Source: Hippopus hippopus
Lineage: Eukaryota > Mollusca > Bivalvia > Cardiida > Cardiidae
Assembly (NCBI GenBank): GCA_946811185.2
Contig: OX328096.1
Coordinates: forward strand, 51,536,252-51,600,251
Direction: 5' to 3'
DNA: 64,000 nucleotides
Positions 62,101 to 64,000 of the stretch are shown here, one piece after another. Numbering within the stretch: position 1 is the stretch's first letter; every line of letters begins with the position of its first letter. The translations under genes and the position numbers were made by a program. The notes beneath the pieces were generated by a model. That model had not been told where the DNA came from. It saw only the letters and a program-made list of their open reading frames with translations, and did no database searches.

Positions 62101-62870
62101 TTTGACCCATAATTTATTCGTAGTCTTCAAATGCTTTCAGTTTGGACTTGTACACAATTTTGTCGTTGGGTAAAGAGTTATTCCTTATGCTGCTAAGCGC
62201 GACTCAATGACCTTTTGCGAACAGTGTAGATCAAGATCAGACTGCACAACGTGCAGTTTGATCTTGGATCTACACCGTCCGACAAGGAGATATTTCTCTT
62301 CCCTAAAATACCTTTGAAAAAGCAATATTTTGGTTTTTACTATCTAATTAAAAGTTTCATTTCAGTTATTAAGCAGGTCAAAGTTAAAAGCACTTGACTT
62401 ACCTGTAGGGCCCCGGGATAATTTGGATCCCAGCTGATGACTGGATACCCCAGATGTTGAGCAAGCTGCATGATATAATTATAAGAGGACGGTGAAGCCA
62501 TTGCGTATTTGATCAAGGTGATGGTGTTCACATTCTTGGTGAATATCCCTGTACAAAACAGTGATAAGATCTCGGAGGGACTCGCCGTCTCTGTAAAATT
62601 TAACCAGGAATTGATCACAAAATGGTCCCGCAGGTGCTTGTATGTGGGATCCCAGCCACGGTTGATTTTTTCTTTCGTTAGGACGTGAGCGGTGTCATAA
62701 ACATGTTCTGTTGAAGATTGGAATTGTGTGATGATTTGTATGACAACATCTTGTTTAATGACAGGCTGTGTAAAACATTGCCAGCCCGGCCATAAAAACA
62801 CACTTATTACTAGAAAATGTAAACTGTACTTTGAATAGGACGGTATGTTCAACATTGCGTAAAGCCGCAT
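19995..62870 (-). CDS. Nmdar2: NMDA-type ionotropic glutamate receptor subunit, GluN2 class (17 coding exons plus one alternative exon)
   Basis: Glutamate-gated cation channel subunit of the synaptic membrane, expected to co-assemble with GluN1. Joining exons at GT-AG sites gives 3531 nt, 1176 residues plus stop, with every splice phase matching. Order: signal peptide (about 1-32), amino-terminal domain (about 33-430), S1 (about 470-620), M1 (about 629-650), M2 pore loop (about 671-690), M3 with [11 protein letters not shown] (712-722), S2 (about 738-880), M4 (about 885-905), cytoplasmic tail 906-1176. GluN2 identity rests on [10 protein letters not shown], the [14 protein letters not shown] block, [16 protein letters not shown] and the S1 Cys pattern. 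These differ from GluN1 and GluN3. Ligand residues seen: E478, S583, R590, S757, T758, D799. The M4 region resembles insect NMDAR2 more than vertebrate GluN2. The M1 exon is duplicated. Tail length is between insect and vertebrate forms. Confidence 0.93.
20960..21353. mobile_element. MITE-5 interrupted by a MITE-2 insertion
   Basis: MITE-5 begins near 'tacccatcaaccattcttaa', is interrupted after TTAA (20986-20989), and resumes at TTAA (21195-21198) with 'gaatattcttactcgag', ending near 21353. Its inner arms are ACACAACTTCTGATTGGCTA and inverse. Other copies: 26868-27052, 51539-51735, 56905-57068. Confidence 0.75.
20990..21194. mobile_element. MITE-2, dated copy with TTAA target duplication
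   Basis: A 205-bp element starting TCCTTATCCTGCTAAATAAC and ending GCTTAGCAGCCTGGGGG. It contains the hairpin GTGTAGATCCAAGATCAGGC / CAGTCTGATCTTGATCTACA. TTAA is present on both sides inside MITE-5, whose intact copies have a single TTAA here. Confidence 0.85.
21557..21925. repeat. Three degenerate tandem units of about 120-133 bp
   Basis: Units start near 21557, 21690 and 21809 with GTCACTAYGGCAACTA-type sequence and continue with 'ttttgattaagcatagaaataaaacataa' and 'aaataacgtttatccttttcaa' style blocks. They lie in NMDAR2 intron 16. A MITE-2-like hairpin follows at about 21960-22030. Confidence 0.55.
22221..22384 (-). CDS. Nmdar2: NMDAR2 exon 16: cytoplasmic tail, predicted coiled coil
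   Basis: A 164-nt exon from gcttttatttccag to GTAAGT, phase 0 to 2. It encodes [18 protein letters not shown], a Cys pair (RCKDPLCE), then [19 protein letters not shown]. That last stretch is heptad-like and charged, suggesting a short coiled coil. The function is inferred only from composition. Confidence 0.88.
22385..23208. other. NMDAR2 intron 15 with SINE and MITE-1 copies
   Basis: A SINE fragment (about 22470-22575) carries the short palindrome GGGATCGTATATACACATCC. MITE-1 remnants lie at about 22738-22860, a copy starts at 22871 after TTAA (22867-22870), and another core fragment occupies 23060-23165. Confidence 0.55.
23209..23438 (-). CDS. Nmdar2: NMDAR2 exon 15: end of S2 and M4
   Basis: A 230-nt exon from gttcttttcag to a GTAAGT donor in phase 0. 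It encodes [15 protein letters not shown] (the 'LETLWLTGIC' block), M4 from [12 protein letters not shown] to TILLLLEH, and a Cys/Lys-rich start of the tail ([17 protein letters not shown]). The open frame runs on past the donor, but only this donor joins exon 16 in phase. Confidence 0.94.
23439..24818. other. NMDAR2 intron 14
   Basis: A MITE-5 fragment at about 23565-23650 and a MITE-2 hairpin at about 24470-24540 (ATGTAGATCATCATCAGACC and inverse). The 23690-24410 stretch appears unique and shows no exon. Confidence 0.5.
24819..25000 (-). CDS. Nmdar2: NMDAR2 exon 14: S2
   Basis: A 182-nt exon between attgtttcag and GTAAGT. It encodes [20 protein letters not shown], then [20 protein letters not shown] and [15 protein letters not shown]799 equals Asp731 of GluN2A, the residue binding the ligand amino group. 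[10 protein letters not shown] is, as I recall it, characteristic of protostome NMDAR2. Confidence 0.96.
25075..25890. repeat. Degenerate minisatellite in NMDAR2 intron 13
   Basis: About twenty diverged units of roughly 35-45 bp built on TCTGATACAGATGTGCATAA followed by 'tatcaaccactc'. Isolated related units occur at 24138-24175, suggesting the array once reached further or was duplicated. There is no open frame through it. Confidence 0.7.
25895..26140. mobile_element. MITE-3 copy, diverged
   Basis: Recognised by 'cgtgatgtattatacaaagcaagtcgtcacat' style sequence and by tgacatgagtcgatactttc near the right end. Both termini are degraded. Confidence 0.5.
26450..26610 (-). CDS. Nmdar2: NMDAR2 exon 13: S2
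   Basis: A 161-nt exon from gatttcag to GTAAGA, phase 0 to 2. It contains [20 protein letters not shown] and [16 protein letters not shown], very close to GluN2 'FRFGTVPNGSTE.NI..NYP.MH.YM.K'. S757 and T758 correspond to the Ser-Thr pair contacting the glutamate gamma-carboxylate. Confidence 0.96.
26868..27052. mobile_element. MITE-5 copy
   Basis: Inverted ends GTATTCACCAACCATTCTTG and CTGGTGAATACCGAC, inner arms around 'gatggtttagccaatca'. It lies in NMDAR2 intron 12. Degraded MITE-1 fragments follow at about 27395-27700 and 27785-28000. Confidence 0.7.
28053..28273 (-). CDS. Nmdar2: NMDAR2 exon 12: M2 pore loop and M3
   Basis: A 221-nt exon between ctcgttttcag and GTAAGA. It encodes the pore loop [16 protein letters not shown], then M3 ending [17 protein letters not shown], then [22 protein letters not shown] is the gating motif of the iGluR family. 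At the vertebrate GluN2 'FNNS' pore tip this protein reads FGAS (G682, A683). Confidence 0.96.
28545..28630 (+). tRNA. tRNA-like sequence (pseudo-tRNA or SINE head)
   Basis: Contains an A-box-like TGGCTCTATGGTTAAGG and a full B box GGTTCGAATCC inside a good T-stem (CGGGTTCGAATCCCG). Between them is GGTCTTGTGAACC, with only three convincing anticodon-stem pairs, and a long variable region. The 5' and 3' acceptor strands do not pair. It is therefore probably a tRNA-derived remnant, not a working gene. Lies in NMDAR2 intron 11. Confidence 0.4.
28795..29062. mobile_element. MITE-3 copy
   Basis: Inner arms 'gtcagcctgcgaagtctgcacaggctgat' style palindrome and the block 'ccataattatgtaatgacttgcttggta' place it in MITE-3. 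The ends are diverged. Confidence 0.6.
29928..30053 (-). CDS. Nmdar2: NMDAR2 exon 11b: second version of the M1 exon
   Basis: A 126-nt exon from ttttggctttcag to GTAACT, with the same phases as 11a. The peptide begins [14 protein letters not shown], forms a helix with a His ([11 protein letters not shown]) and ends [17 protein letters not shown]. The two helices share few residues beyond the frame EP.D..SW.LI...ASIF..EW.SP.GL. There is no stop or indel damage, so both copies appear functional. Confidence 0.92.
30054..32142. other. Intron between the two alternative M1 exons
   Basis: A 2.09-kb intron. It contains a MITE-1 (about 31568-32027) that is itself interrupted by a MITE-4 (31712-31973), lying about 170 nt downstream of exon 11a's donor, and a MITE-5-like degraded block (about 31060-31260). 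The stretch 30054-31050 is largely unique and may hold splicing control elements; none is recognisable by eye. Confidence 0.5.
31712..31973. mobile_element. MITE-4 nested in MITE-1
   Basis: Starts TGGCCTGCAACACGC and ends GCGTGGTGCAAGCCA. Two internal palindromes built on GATCAGTCTGCGCAGTCCGC and TTAGCCTGCGCGGACTG. Host MITE-1 sequence (caatttatcg ... aatgctttcag) is found on both sides. Confidence 0.75.
32143..32265 (-). CDS. Nmdar2: NMDAR2 exon 11a: first version of the M1 exon
   Basis: A 123-nt exon from tgttgcttacag to a GTTGTA donor, phase 1 to 1. The peptide begins [14 protein letters not shown], forms a membrane helix and ends [20 protein letters not shown]..., the helix and EWFSPVG match the GluN2 'EPF...M1...EYFSPVGY' block. 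Past the donor the frame soon meets a stop, supporting that splice. It lies 2.1 kb upstream of a second version. Confidence 0.92.
35650..35935. mobile_element. Inverted-repeat element (CATACCATTTAAAAGTAT family)
   Basis: Left arm ATCATACCATTAAAAAGTAT and right arm ATACTTTTAAATGGTATGAT are inverted, with inner arms ACGGTCGGTCCAAGTGTTAG and its inverse around 35820-35870. A related copy lies at about 58130-58480. Confidence 0.6.
36581..36788. mobile_element. MITE-2 copy
   Basis: Starts CCTTATCCTGCTAAATAACT and ends TAGCAGCCTAAGAGTTAA. The hairpin at about 36690-36750 pairs GACAGTGTAGATCAAAGATT with AATCTTGATC-type sequence in the opposite arm. Confidence 0.7.
37619..37805 (-). CDS. Nmdar2: NMDAR2 exon 10: S1 ligand site
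   Basis: A 187-nt exon, phase 0 to 1. It encodes [13 protein letters not shown], then TSIKINQQR, then [15 protein letters not shown] and ends ATAFL. S583 and R590 align with Ser511 and Arg518 of GluN2A. K585 stands where GluN2A has Thr513. The final split codon (G|AA) can join either M1 exon, or exon 12 directly, to give Glu. Confidence 0.95.
37832..38041. mobile_element. MITE-3, right end replaced by a GGAA microsatellite
   Basis: Left end GAGCCATGCTCTGTGAAAAG and inner arms CCCATGTGAGCCTACGCAGT / inverse are clear. The element stops at 'gacttgattggta', where the simple repeat region begins. Confidence 0.65.
38085..38265. repeat. (GAAA)n-(GGAA)n microsatellite
   Basis: GAAA-type tetranucleotides from about 38085 grade into about 25 nearly perfect GGAA/AAGG units up to 38263. 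It lies in NMDAR2 intron 9, and long frames seen on either strand here are artefacts of the repeat. Confidence 0.9.
38461..38605 (-). CDS. Nmdar2: NMDAR2 exon 9: S1
   Basis: A 145-nt exon from ctttcag to GTAAGT. It encodes [20 protein letters not shown] and [20 protein letters not shown], matching the GluN2 'KKCCKGFCIDILKKIS..FTYDLY' stretch, including the CC..C triplet involved in S1 disulfides. The segment where GluN2A has His485 is shorter and acidic here. Confidence 0.93.
39820..39843. repeat. (CAA)n microsatellite
   Basis: About seven to eight CAA units in NMDAR2 intron 8. Confidence 0.8.
41024..41237. mobile_element. MITE-1 copy with both TTAA duplications
   Basis: TTAA at 41020-41023 and 41238-41241. 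Core GAGAAAATGCTGGTTACCAG with its inverse. Lies in NMDAR2 intron 8. Confidence 0.8.
41611..41820. mobile_element. MITE-3 copy with internal deletion
   Basis: Ends TTGAGCCACACTCTGGC and AGAGCATGGCTCATATA. The central palindrome has lost its left half. It abuts the channel-like fragment at 41826. Confidence 0.65.
41826..42056 (-). pseudogene. Possible fragment of a pentameric ligand-gated channel (M2-M3 region), inside NMDAR2 intron 8
   Basis: An open frame 60 nt downstream of exon 8 starts after a TAA and reads [16 protein letters not shown], then a helix [16 protein letters not shown], then a basic loop ([11 protein letters not shown]). LP.LSY...D followed by a helix resembles the M2-M3 linker and M3 of Cys-loop receptors. 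Just upstream in another frame is [10 protein letters not shown], which looks like an M2 end, so a frameshift is suspected. The frame is cut by a MITE-3 end at about 41820. Weakly supported; chance hydrophobic sequence is possible. Confidence 0.25.
42116..42219 (-). CDS. Nmdar2: NMDAR2 exon 8: S1 loop with conserved cysteines
   Basis: A 104-nt exon too short to stand out as an ORF. It was found by looking for the missing piece between exons 7 and 9. The acceptor ctccttgcag precedes [20 protein letters not shown], then [15 protein letters not shown] and a GTAAGT donor in phase 2. The pattern E-x-P-(Y/F)..E....G.C....VPC is the GluN2 S1 start. E478 corresponds to the glutamate-site Glu413 of GluN2A. 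Confidence 0.93.
42841..42981 (-). CDS. Nmdar2: NMDAR2 exon 7: linker and start of S1
   Basis: A 141-nt exon from attttgcag to GTAAGT, phase 0 to 0. It holds [19 protein letters not shown], the 'VWP' linker, and FRIVTLK, the first beta-strand of the ligand-binding domain equivalent to 'LRIVTLEE' in GluN2. Confidence 0.92.
43318..43468 (-). CDS. Nmdar2: NMDAR2 exon 6: end of amino-terminal domain
   Basis: A 151-nt exon from atctttccag to [26 protein letters not shown] corresponds to the 'F.E.GY.V.P.L.V..LN' strand of GluN2. An Arg-rich insert ([10 protein letters not shown]) precedes TWTH, which continues into VG in the next exon like 'W..VGKW' of GluN2. Confidence 0.9.
43787..44886 (+). mobile_element. 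Pearl/Helentron-like element C in NMDAR2 intron 6
   Basis: The 5' end AACAAGAGCGGCAAATAGTC resembles the terminus of element A. Tandem units of about 155-165 bp follow (near 44149, 44308, 44471, 44636, 44790), then a GC-rich CCCG/CGCG tract (44815-44840) and a terminal hairpin CCCGTCTTCGACGGG (44866-44880). GATACGCCCGTCC near the 5' end matches the hairpin arm. Confidence 0.6.
45388..45500. mobile_element. MITE-3 fragment
   Basis: The left half only, with the inner palindrome GACTCATGTCAGCCTGCGCA / CGCAGGCTGACATGGGTTGA intact. Confidence 0.6.
45700..45886 (-). CDS. Nmdar2: NMDAR2 exon 5: amino-terminal domain
   Basis: A 187-nt exon between gtttatacag and GTATGA, phase 1 to 2. It encodes a helical segment with two sequons (NDT, NST) and a Cys ([19 protein letters not shown]) matching the lobe-2 helices of GluN2 that precede the linker. 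Confidence 0.9.
46069..46328. mobile_element. MITE-4, best-preserved copy
   Basis: Terminal inverted repeats GGCCTGCAACACGCGAAAAG are exact at both ends. Two inner palindromes (CGGATCAACCTGCGCAGTCC and GATTAGCCTGCGCGGACTGC with their inverses). About 260 bp, flanked by AT-rich DNA in NMDAR2 intron 4. Confidence 0.8.
46876..47024 (-). CDS. Nmdar2: NMDAR2 exon 4: amino-terminal domain
   Basis: A 149-nt exon from ttacattccag to GTATGA. The peptide runs [20 protein letters not shown] then [12 protein letters not shown], the 'LTG..YVWI..S' block conserved in GluN2 amino-terminal domains. It ends YPIGSLG, like the 'P.GLISV' region. Confidence 0.9.
47195..47400. mobile_element. MITE-1 copy, diverged
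   Basis: Left end degraded ('gttaacgcacacgacc'), right end 'gtcgcatggtaaagtgttta'. The palindrome is partly lost. NMDAR2 intron 3. Confidence 0.6.
47494..47625 (-). CDS. Nmdar2: NMDAR2 exon 3: amino-terminal domain
   Basis: A 132-nt exon from acgtttcag to GTTAGT, phase 2 to phase 2. It encodes a charged helix ([17 protein letters not shown]) followed by SRVILLHAG, corresponding to the 'PVILLYC' strand of vertebrate GluN2. Confidence 0.88.
48090..48321. mobile_element. MITE-4 copy, left end truncated
   Basis: Begins inside the element (TATTCGGACATTTGCGTGAA) and ends GCGTGTTGCAGGC. Both inner palindromes are present. It lies in intron 2, about 180 bp downstream of exon 2. Confidence 0.7.
48504..48706 (-). 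CDS. Nmdar2: NMDAR2 exon 2: amino-terminal domain
   Basis: The acceptor tttttattag is followed by [19 protein letters not shown] and then [13 protein letters not shown], the typical 'W..F.IVTS' strand of the LIVBP-like fold in NMDA receptors. The donor GTACGT was preferred because the resulting phase 2 joins exon 3 exactly. The open frame continues a little past it. The intron to exon 1 is 13.7 kb. Confidence 0.87.
49459..49540. repeat. (CT)n microsatellite
   Basis: About 80 bp of CT repeats with CCC interruptions in intron 1. Confidence 0.9.
50157..50210. repeat. (GA)n microsatellite
   Basis: About sixteen GA units then GGGGGAGGG, next to a MITE-3 copy. Confidence 0.85.
50231..50640. mobile_element. 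MITE-3 interrupted by a SINE
   Basis: MITE-3 runs from 50231 to about 50422 and resumes at about 50600 (gcataaacctcccccttt) to 50638. The direct repeat GAGGAGATG occurs at both junctions, marking a target-site duplication. Confidence 0.75.
50425..50600 (-). mobile_element. SINE with target-site duplication
   Basis: The reverse complement ends in an AATC-type tail (the + strand shows gattgattgattg). The body matches the SINE at 3625-3915 from the GTGGGAAAGCAGCCAGTGGC block on. The tRNA-like head is missing, so it is 5' truncated. Confidence 0.7.
51081..51148. repeat. MITE-2 hairpin
   Basis: GCGGATGGTATAGATCAAGA and TCTTGAACCTATACCGTCCG pair around GACTGCACAGAACGTGCAGT. Arms of about 30 nt with few mismatches. 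MITE-2 body remnants lie on both sides. Confidence 0.7.
51539..51735. mobile_element. MITE-5, well preserved
   Basis: Ends GTATTCACCACTCATTCTTA and TTGGTTGGTGAATAAAGAC. The inner arms GATTGGCTAAACAATTTGGT / inverse form a good hairpin. The junction TTAAGAACATTC is the site into which MITE-2 inserted in the copy at 20960. Confidence 0.75.
52971..53230. mobile_element. MITE-3 copy
   Basis: Ends GAGCCATGCTCTGGCAAAAG and tcacaaagcagggctca. Inner arms shortened. Inserted after a MITE-1 start (52919), whose other half resumes at about 53231-53405. Confidence 0.65.
53640..53928. repeat. SINE 3' part followed by an expanded (CCAA)n-(CAAA)n tail
   Basis: SINE sequence (about 53640-53790) runs into ACCGACC, then CCAA and about twenty CAAA units to 53925. 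The tetranucleotide array probably grew from the SINE's simple tail. A reverse SINE fragment lies at 53412-53590. Confidence 0.7.
54520..54783. mobile_element. MITE-4 copy with possible TA duplication
   Basis: Begins TATGGCTTGTAACACACGAA and ends TTGCAAGCCATAT, inverted. TA on both sides would fit a TA-targeting (Tc1/mariner-type) element. Confidence 0.75.
54856..55076. mobile_element. MITE-1 copy with both TTAA duplications
   Basis: TTAA at 54852-54855 and 55077-55080. A further degraded copy follows at about 55310-55545, and another precedes at about 54130-54365. Confidence 0.8.
56010..56265 (+). mobile_element. SINE copy with head
   Basis: A head of about 45 nt resembling a degenerate tRNA promoter (gatggtgcgattcctagctc), then the shared body to 'ggcgttaaacgcacag'. 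The tail has been lost. Confidence 0.55.
57070..58130. other. Intron 1 stretch without recognised repeats
   Basis: Apart from the short palindrome at 57190-57215 (ATACATGTGTATATACGATC type), nothing is recognised. Open frames at 57434-57729 on both strands overlap each other and resemble no family I know. Confidence 0.35.
58836..59060. mobile_element. MITE-1 copy
   Basis: TTAA at 58832-58835 on the left. The core GGAAAAGGAGAAAATGCTGG / inverse is perfect around 'agacca'. The right end is diverged. Degraded copies flank it at about 58500-58730 and 59436-59655. Confidence 0.7.
59727..59948. mobile_element. MITE-1 copy with both TTAA duplications
   Basis: TTAA at 59723-59726 and 59949-59952. 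The palindromic core is perfect over about 55 nt. Among the least diverged copies, so probably among the youngest. Followed directly by a short palindrome (59955-59995). Confidence 0.85.
60105..60362. mobile_element. MITE-3 copy
   Basis: Left end degraded (tgagcaatgctttcg), right end TCACAAAGCATGGCCCATAT. Inner palindrome TCATCCTGCGCGGATTGCGC and inverse are kept. Confidence 0.65.
60405..60620. repeat. Inverted-repeat cluster built on GACAGTTGACAGTT
   Basis: Repeated GACAGTTGACA and GGCAGCCAGCTGACAG units end in a long hairpin. GTGAAGTTAGCTGACAGTTG (from about 60546) pairs with the inverted sequence up to 60619 (CAACTGGCAGCTAACTTCAC). Confidence 0.7.
61047..61713. mobile_element. MITE-6, 667 bp with long inverted repeats and 6-bp target duplication
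   Basis: GAATCC lies at 61041-61046 and 61714-61719. The terminal inverted repeat starts TATGGTGGC and runs on as TGCCACGAGATACGAGATA, with weaker matching for about 100 bp on each side. The interior is A/T-rich with many GATAA motifs and no transposase frame. Confidence 0.75.
61967..62345. mobile_element. MITE-1 and MITE-2 side by side
   Basis: MITE-1 (about 61967-62176) begins after TTAA at 61963-61966. MITE-2 follows, with its hairpin at 62221-62281 (ACAGTGTAGATCAAGATCAG and inverse). The pair ends about 60 bp from the exon 1 donor. Confidence 0.6.
62403..62870 (-). CDS. Nmdar2: NMDAR2 exon 1: signal peptide and start of amino-terminal domain
   Basis: Open frame of 156 codons ending at a GTAAGT donor in phase 0. 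The first ATG at 62870 is chosen; the second at residue 6 is possible. Residues about 17-31 ([15 protein letters not shown]) form a signal-peptide core. The remainder is the first lobe of the LIVBP-like amino-terminal domain with an NFT sequon and ends [10 protein letters not shown]. Any 5' UTR exons upstream are not identifiable. Confidence 0.85.
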
Positions 62871-64000
62871 TGTATCGCTGGAATTCTACTTCACTTAAAC
62901 TCACACCGCTGCACCATCAAAGTATAAAAAATAGGCACCACACTATTTTTTCACTTAATGAAAATATTCTATCAATCATAGCATTCAATCCACATCATCA
63001 TGCACAAATTAGTCTTTTTCTAGCGACTTTTCACTAATAAACTTGTTGAAGAATTTTATTTTTGTTATTATTATTTTCACACGTAAAGCACAATTTTTTC
63101 CAGCCTGAAAATCACGAATGCATGTGTGTTCTGAACAATCTCAGAAAATCTGTGTTACGTTAGTTAAAACAATGATGTATCACATTATCTCCGATTTCGC
63201 CGAATCTGTTGACTTCATAACATCGTTTGTTTCCGGCATTTTCCGATATTTGTAGTCAATGAGCTATGGGAGACGACTACACTGTATCGGAGAAGTTAAC
63301 TACATCTAGAGCTACGTGGGAATTGATTCTCTCTTCCTCTTATCCCATCTGTTGTGAGTATGCCATCTGAAAAGGAAAAAGGAATATTCGCTTTTGACCG
63401 AAGTTCGAATAAAATAGGTCCCATTGATTTTGAAATAAAAATGAAGAAGGTATACATTTTCGGCCATATATATATTAATCATGACTTACAAGTTTCAGGT
63501 GATGAGCTTATTCCTTTCCTTTTTCAGTTGTTTCTCATGTGTTATAGTTATCTTTTTTTTTTCTAAATATGATACATGTATTTTGTTGATACACCACAGT
63601 TTCTGTTTTTTCCTTTATTCATTAATTCAAAGACGAGCAATCTGATTTGCTAAGACGGAACGGTTGGTCAATACAGCCGATTGACTCTATCATAAATAAA
63701 AAAAACCCCGACCACTTCTGGTCATGTAAACAGACCATTATATCAAAATTTCAAGAAACCTGATAATTAATCATCTGACATAATCTTTCAGGTTCAAAAT
63801 AGTCAGATCGTATTCAAAGATTTTTTCCCAAAGGAAGCACTCGAAATATTCACATCATAGGAGCCGACGCTCTGACGAAAAGGGGTTTAGTGTATCTCCG
63901 TGATGCATTATACGAAGGAATACCTTACATTATTGTGGATCGTTAAATCAATTTTGTCTAGCAAACAACTGAATAATGAGGTAGAGTGGTCCATAGAGAT
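62871..64000. other. Upstream region of NMDAR2
   Basis: Expected to hold the 5' UTR and possibly the promoter, but I see no diagnostic element. A MITE-3 copy starts at about 63850 and runs off the window end. Short A/T-rich open frames here are not convincing. Confidence 0.3.

Overview
The window is animal nuclear DNA, most probably from a bivalve mollusc. It is AT-rich, genes are split into short exons by GT-AG introns, and the introns and spacers are packed with short palindromic DNA transposons, a SINE with an (AATC)n tail, and tandem-core elements resembling the pearl/Helentron-type elements known from bivalves. The species cannot be fixed from the sequence alone.

Two genes lie tail to tail. 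On the + strand, 396-7620 holds the last five coding exons of a single-pass membrane protein, probably a cadherin-superfamily member. It has a short juxtamembrane ectodomain, one membrane helix and a cytoplasmic tail of about 110 residues ending in a PDZ-ligand-like sequence. Its 5' part lies outside the window.

On the - strand, 62870 down to 19995 holds a complete coding region of an ionotropic glutamate receptor of the NMDA type, GluN2 class (protostome NMDAR2). I placed 17 coding exons plus one alternative exon. All splice phases close and the joined reading frame gives 1176 codons plus stop. The order is signal peptide, amino-terminal domain, S1, M1, M2 pore loop, M3, S2, M4, and a cytoplasmic tail of about 270 residues ending in -ESAL.

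The most interesting feature is that the M1 exon exists twice (32143-32265 and 29928-30053), with identical splice phases and different membrane-helix sequence. This predicts two receptor isoforms differing in M1 and the M1-M2 linker. Other points are a Gly at the pore position where vertebrate GluN2 has the Asn controlling Mg2+ block and Ca2+ permeability, and a Lys at a position where GluN2 has a glutamate-binding Thr.

The 12.4 kb between the two stop codons and most intron DNA are repeats. Family names used here are mine. MITE-1 (about 220 bp, TTAA target duplications, long central palindrome) has some thirty copies. MITE-2 (about 205 bp, also TTAA) carries a roughly 60-nt hairpin. MITE-3 (about 265 bp) and MITE-4 (about 255 bp) have ends reading GAGCCATGCTCTG and GGCCTGCAACACGCG. 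MITE-5 (about 190 bp) is found near 'accaaccattcttaagaac'. MITE-6 is a 667-bp element with a 6-bp target duplication. There are three pearl-like elements, two of them inserted into MITE-1 copies, and one SINE family. Nested insertions give direct evidence for TTAA targeting by MITE-2 and for SINE target-site duplication. No prokaryotic genes, rRNA or CRISPR arrays are present.
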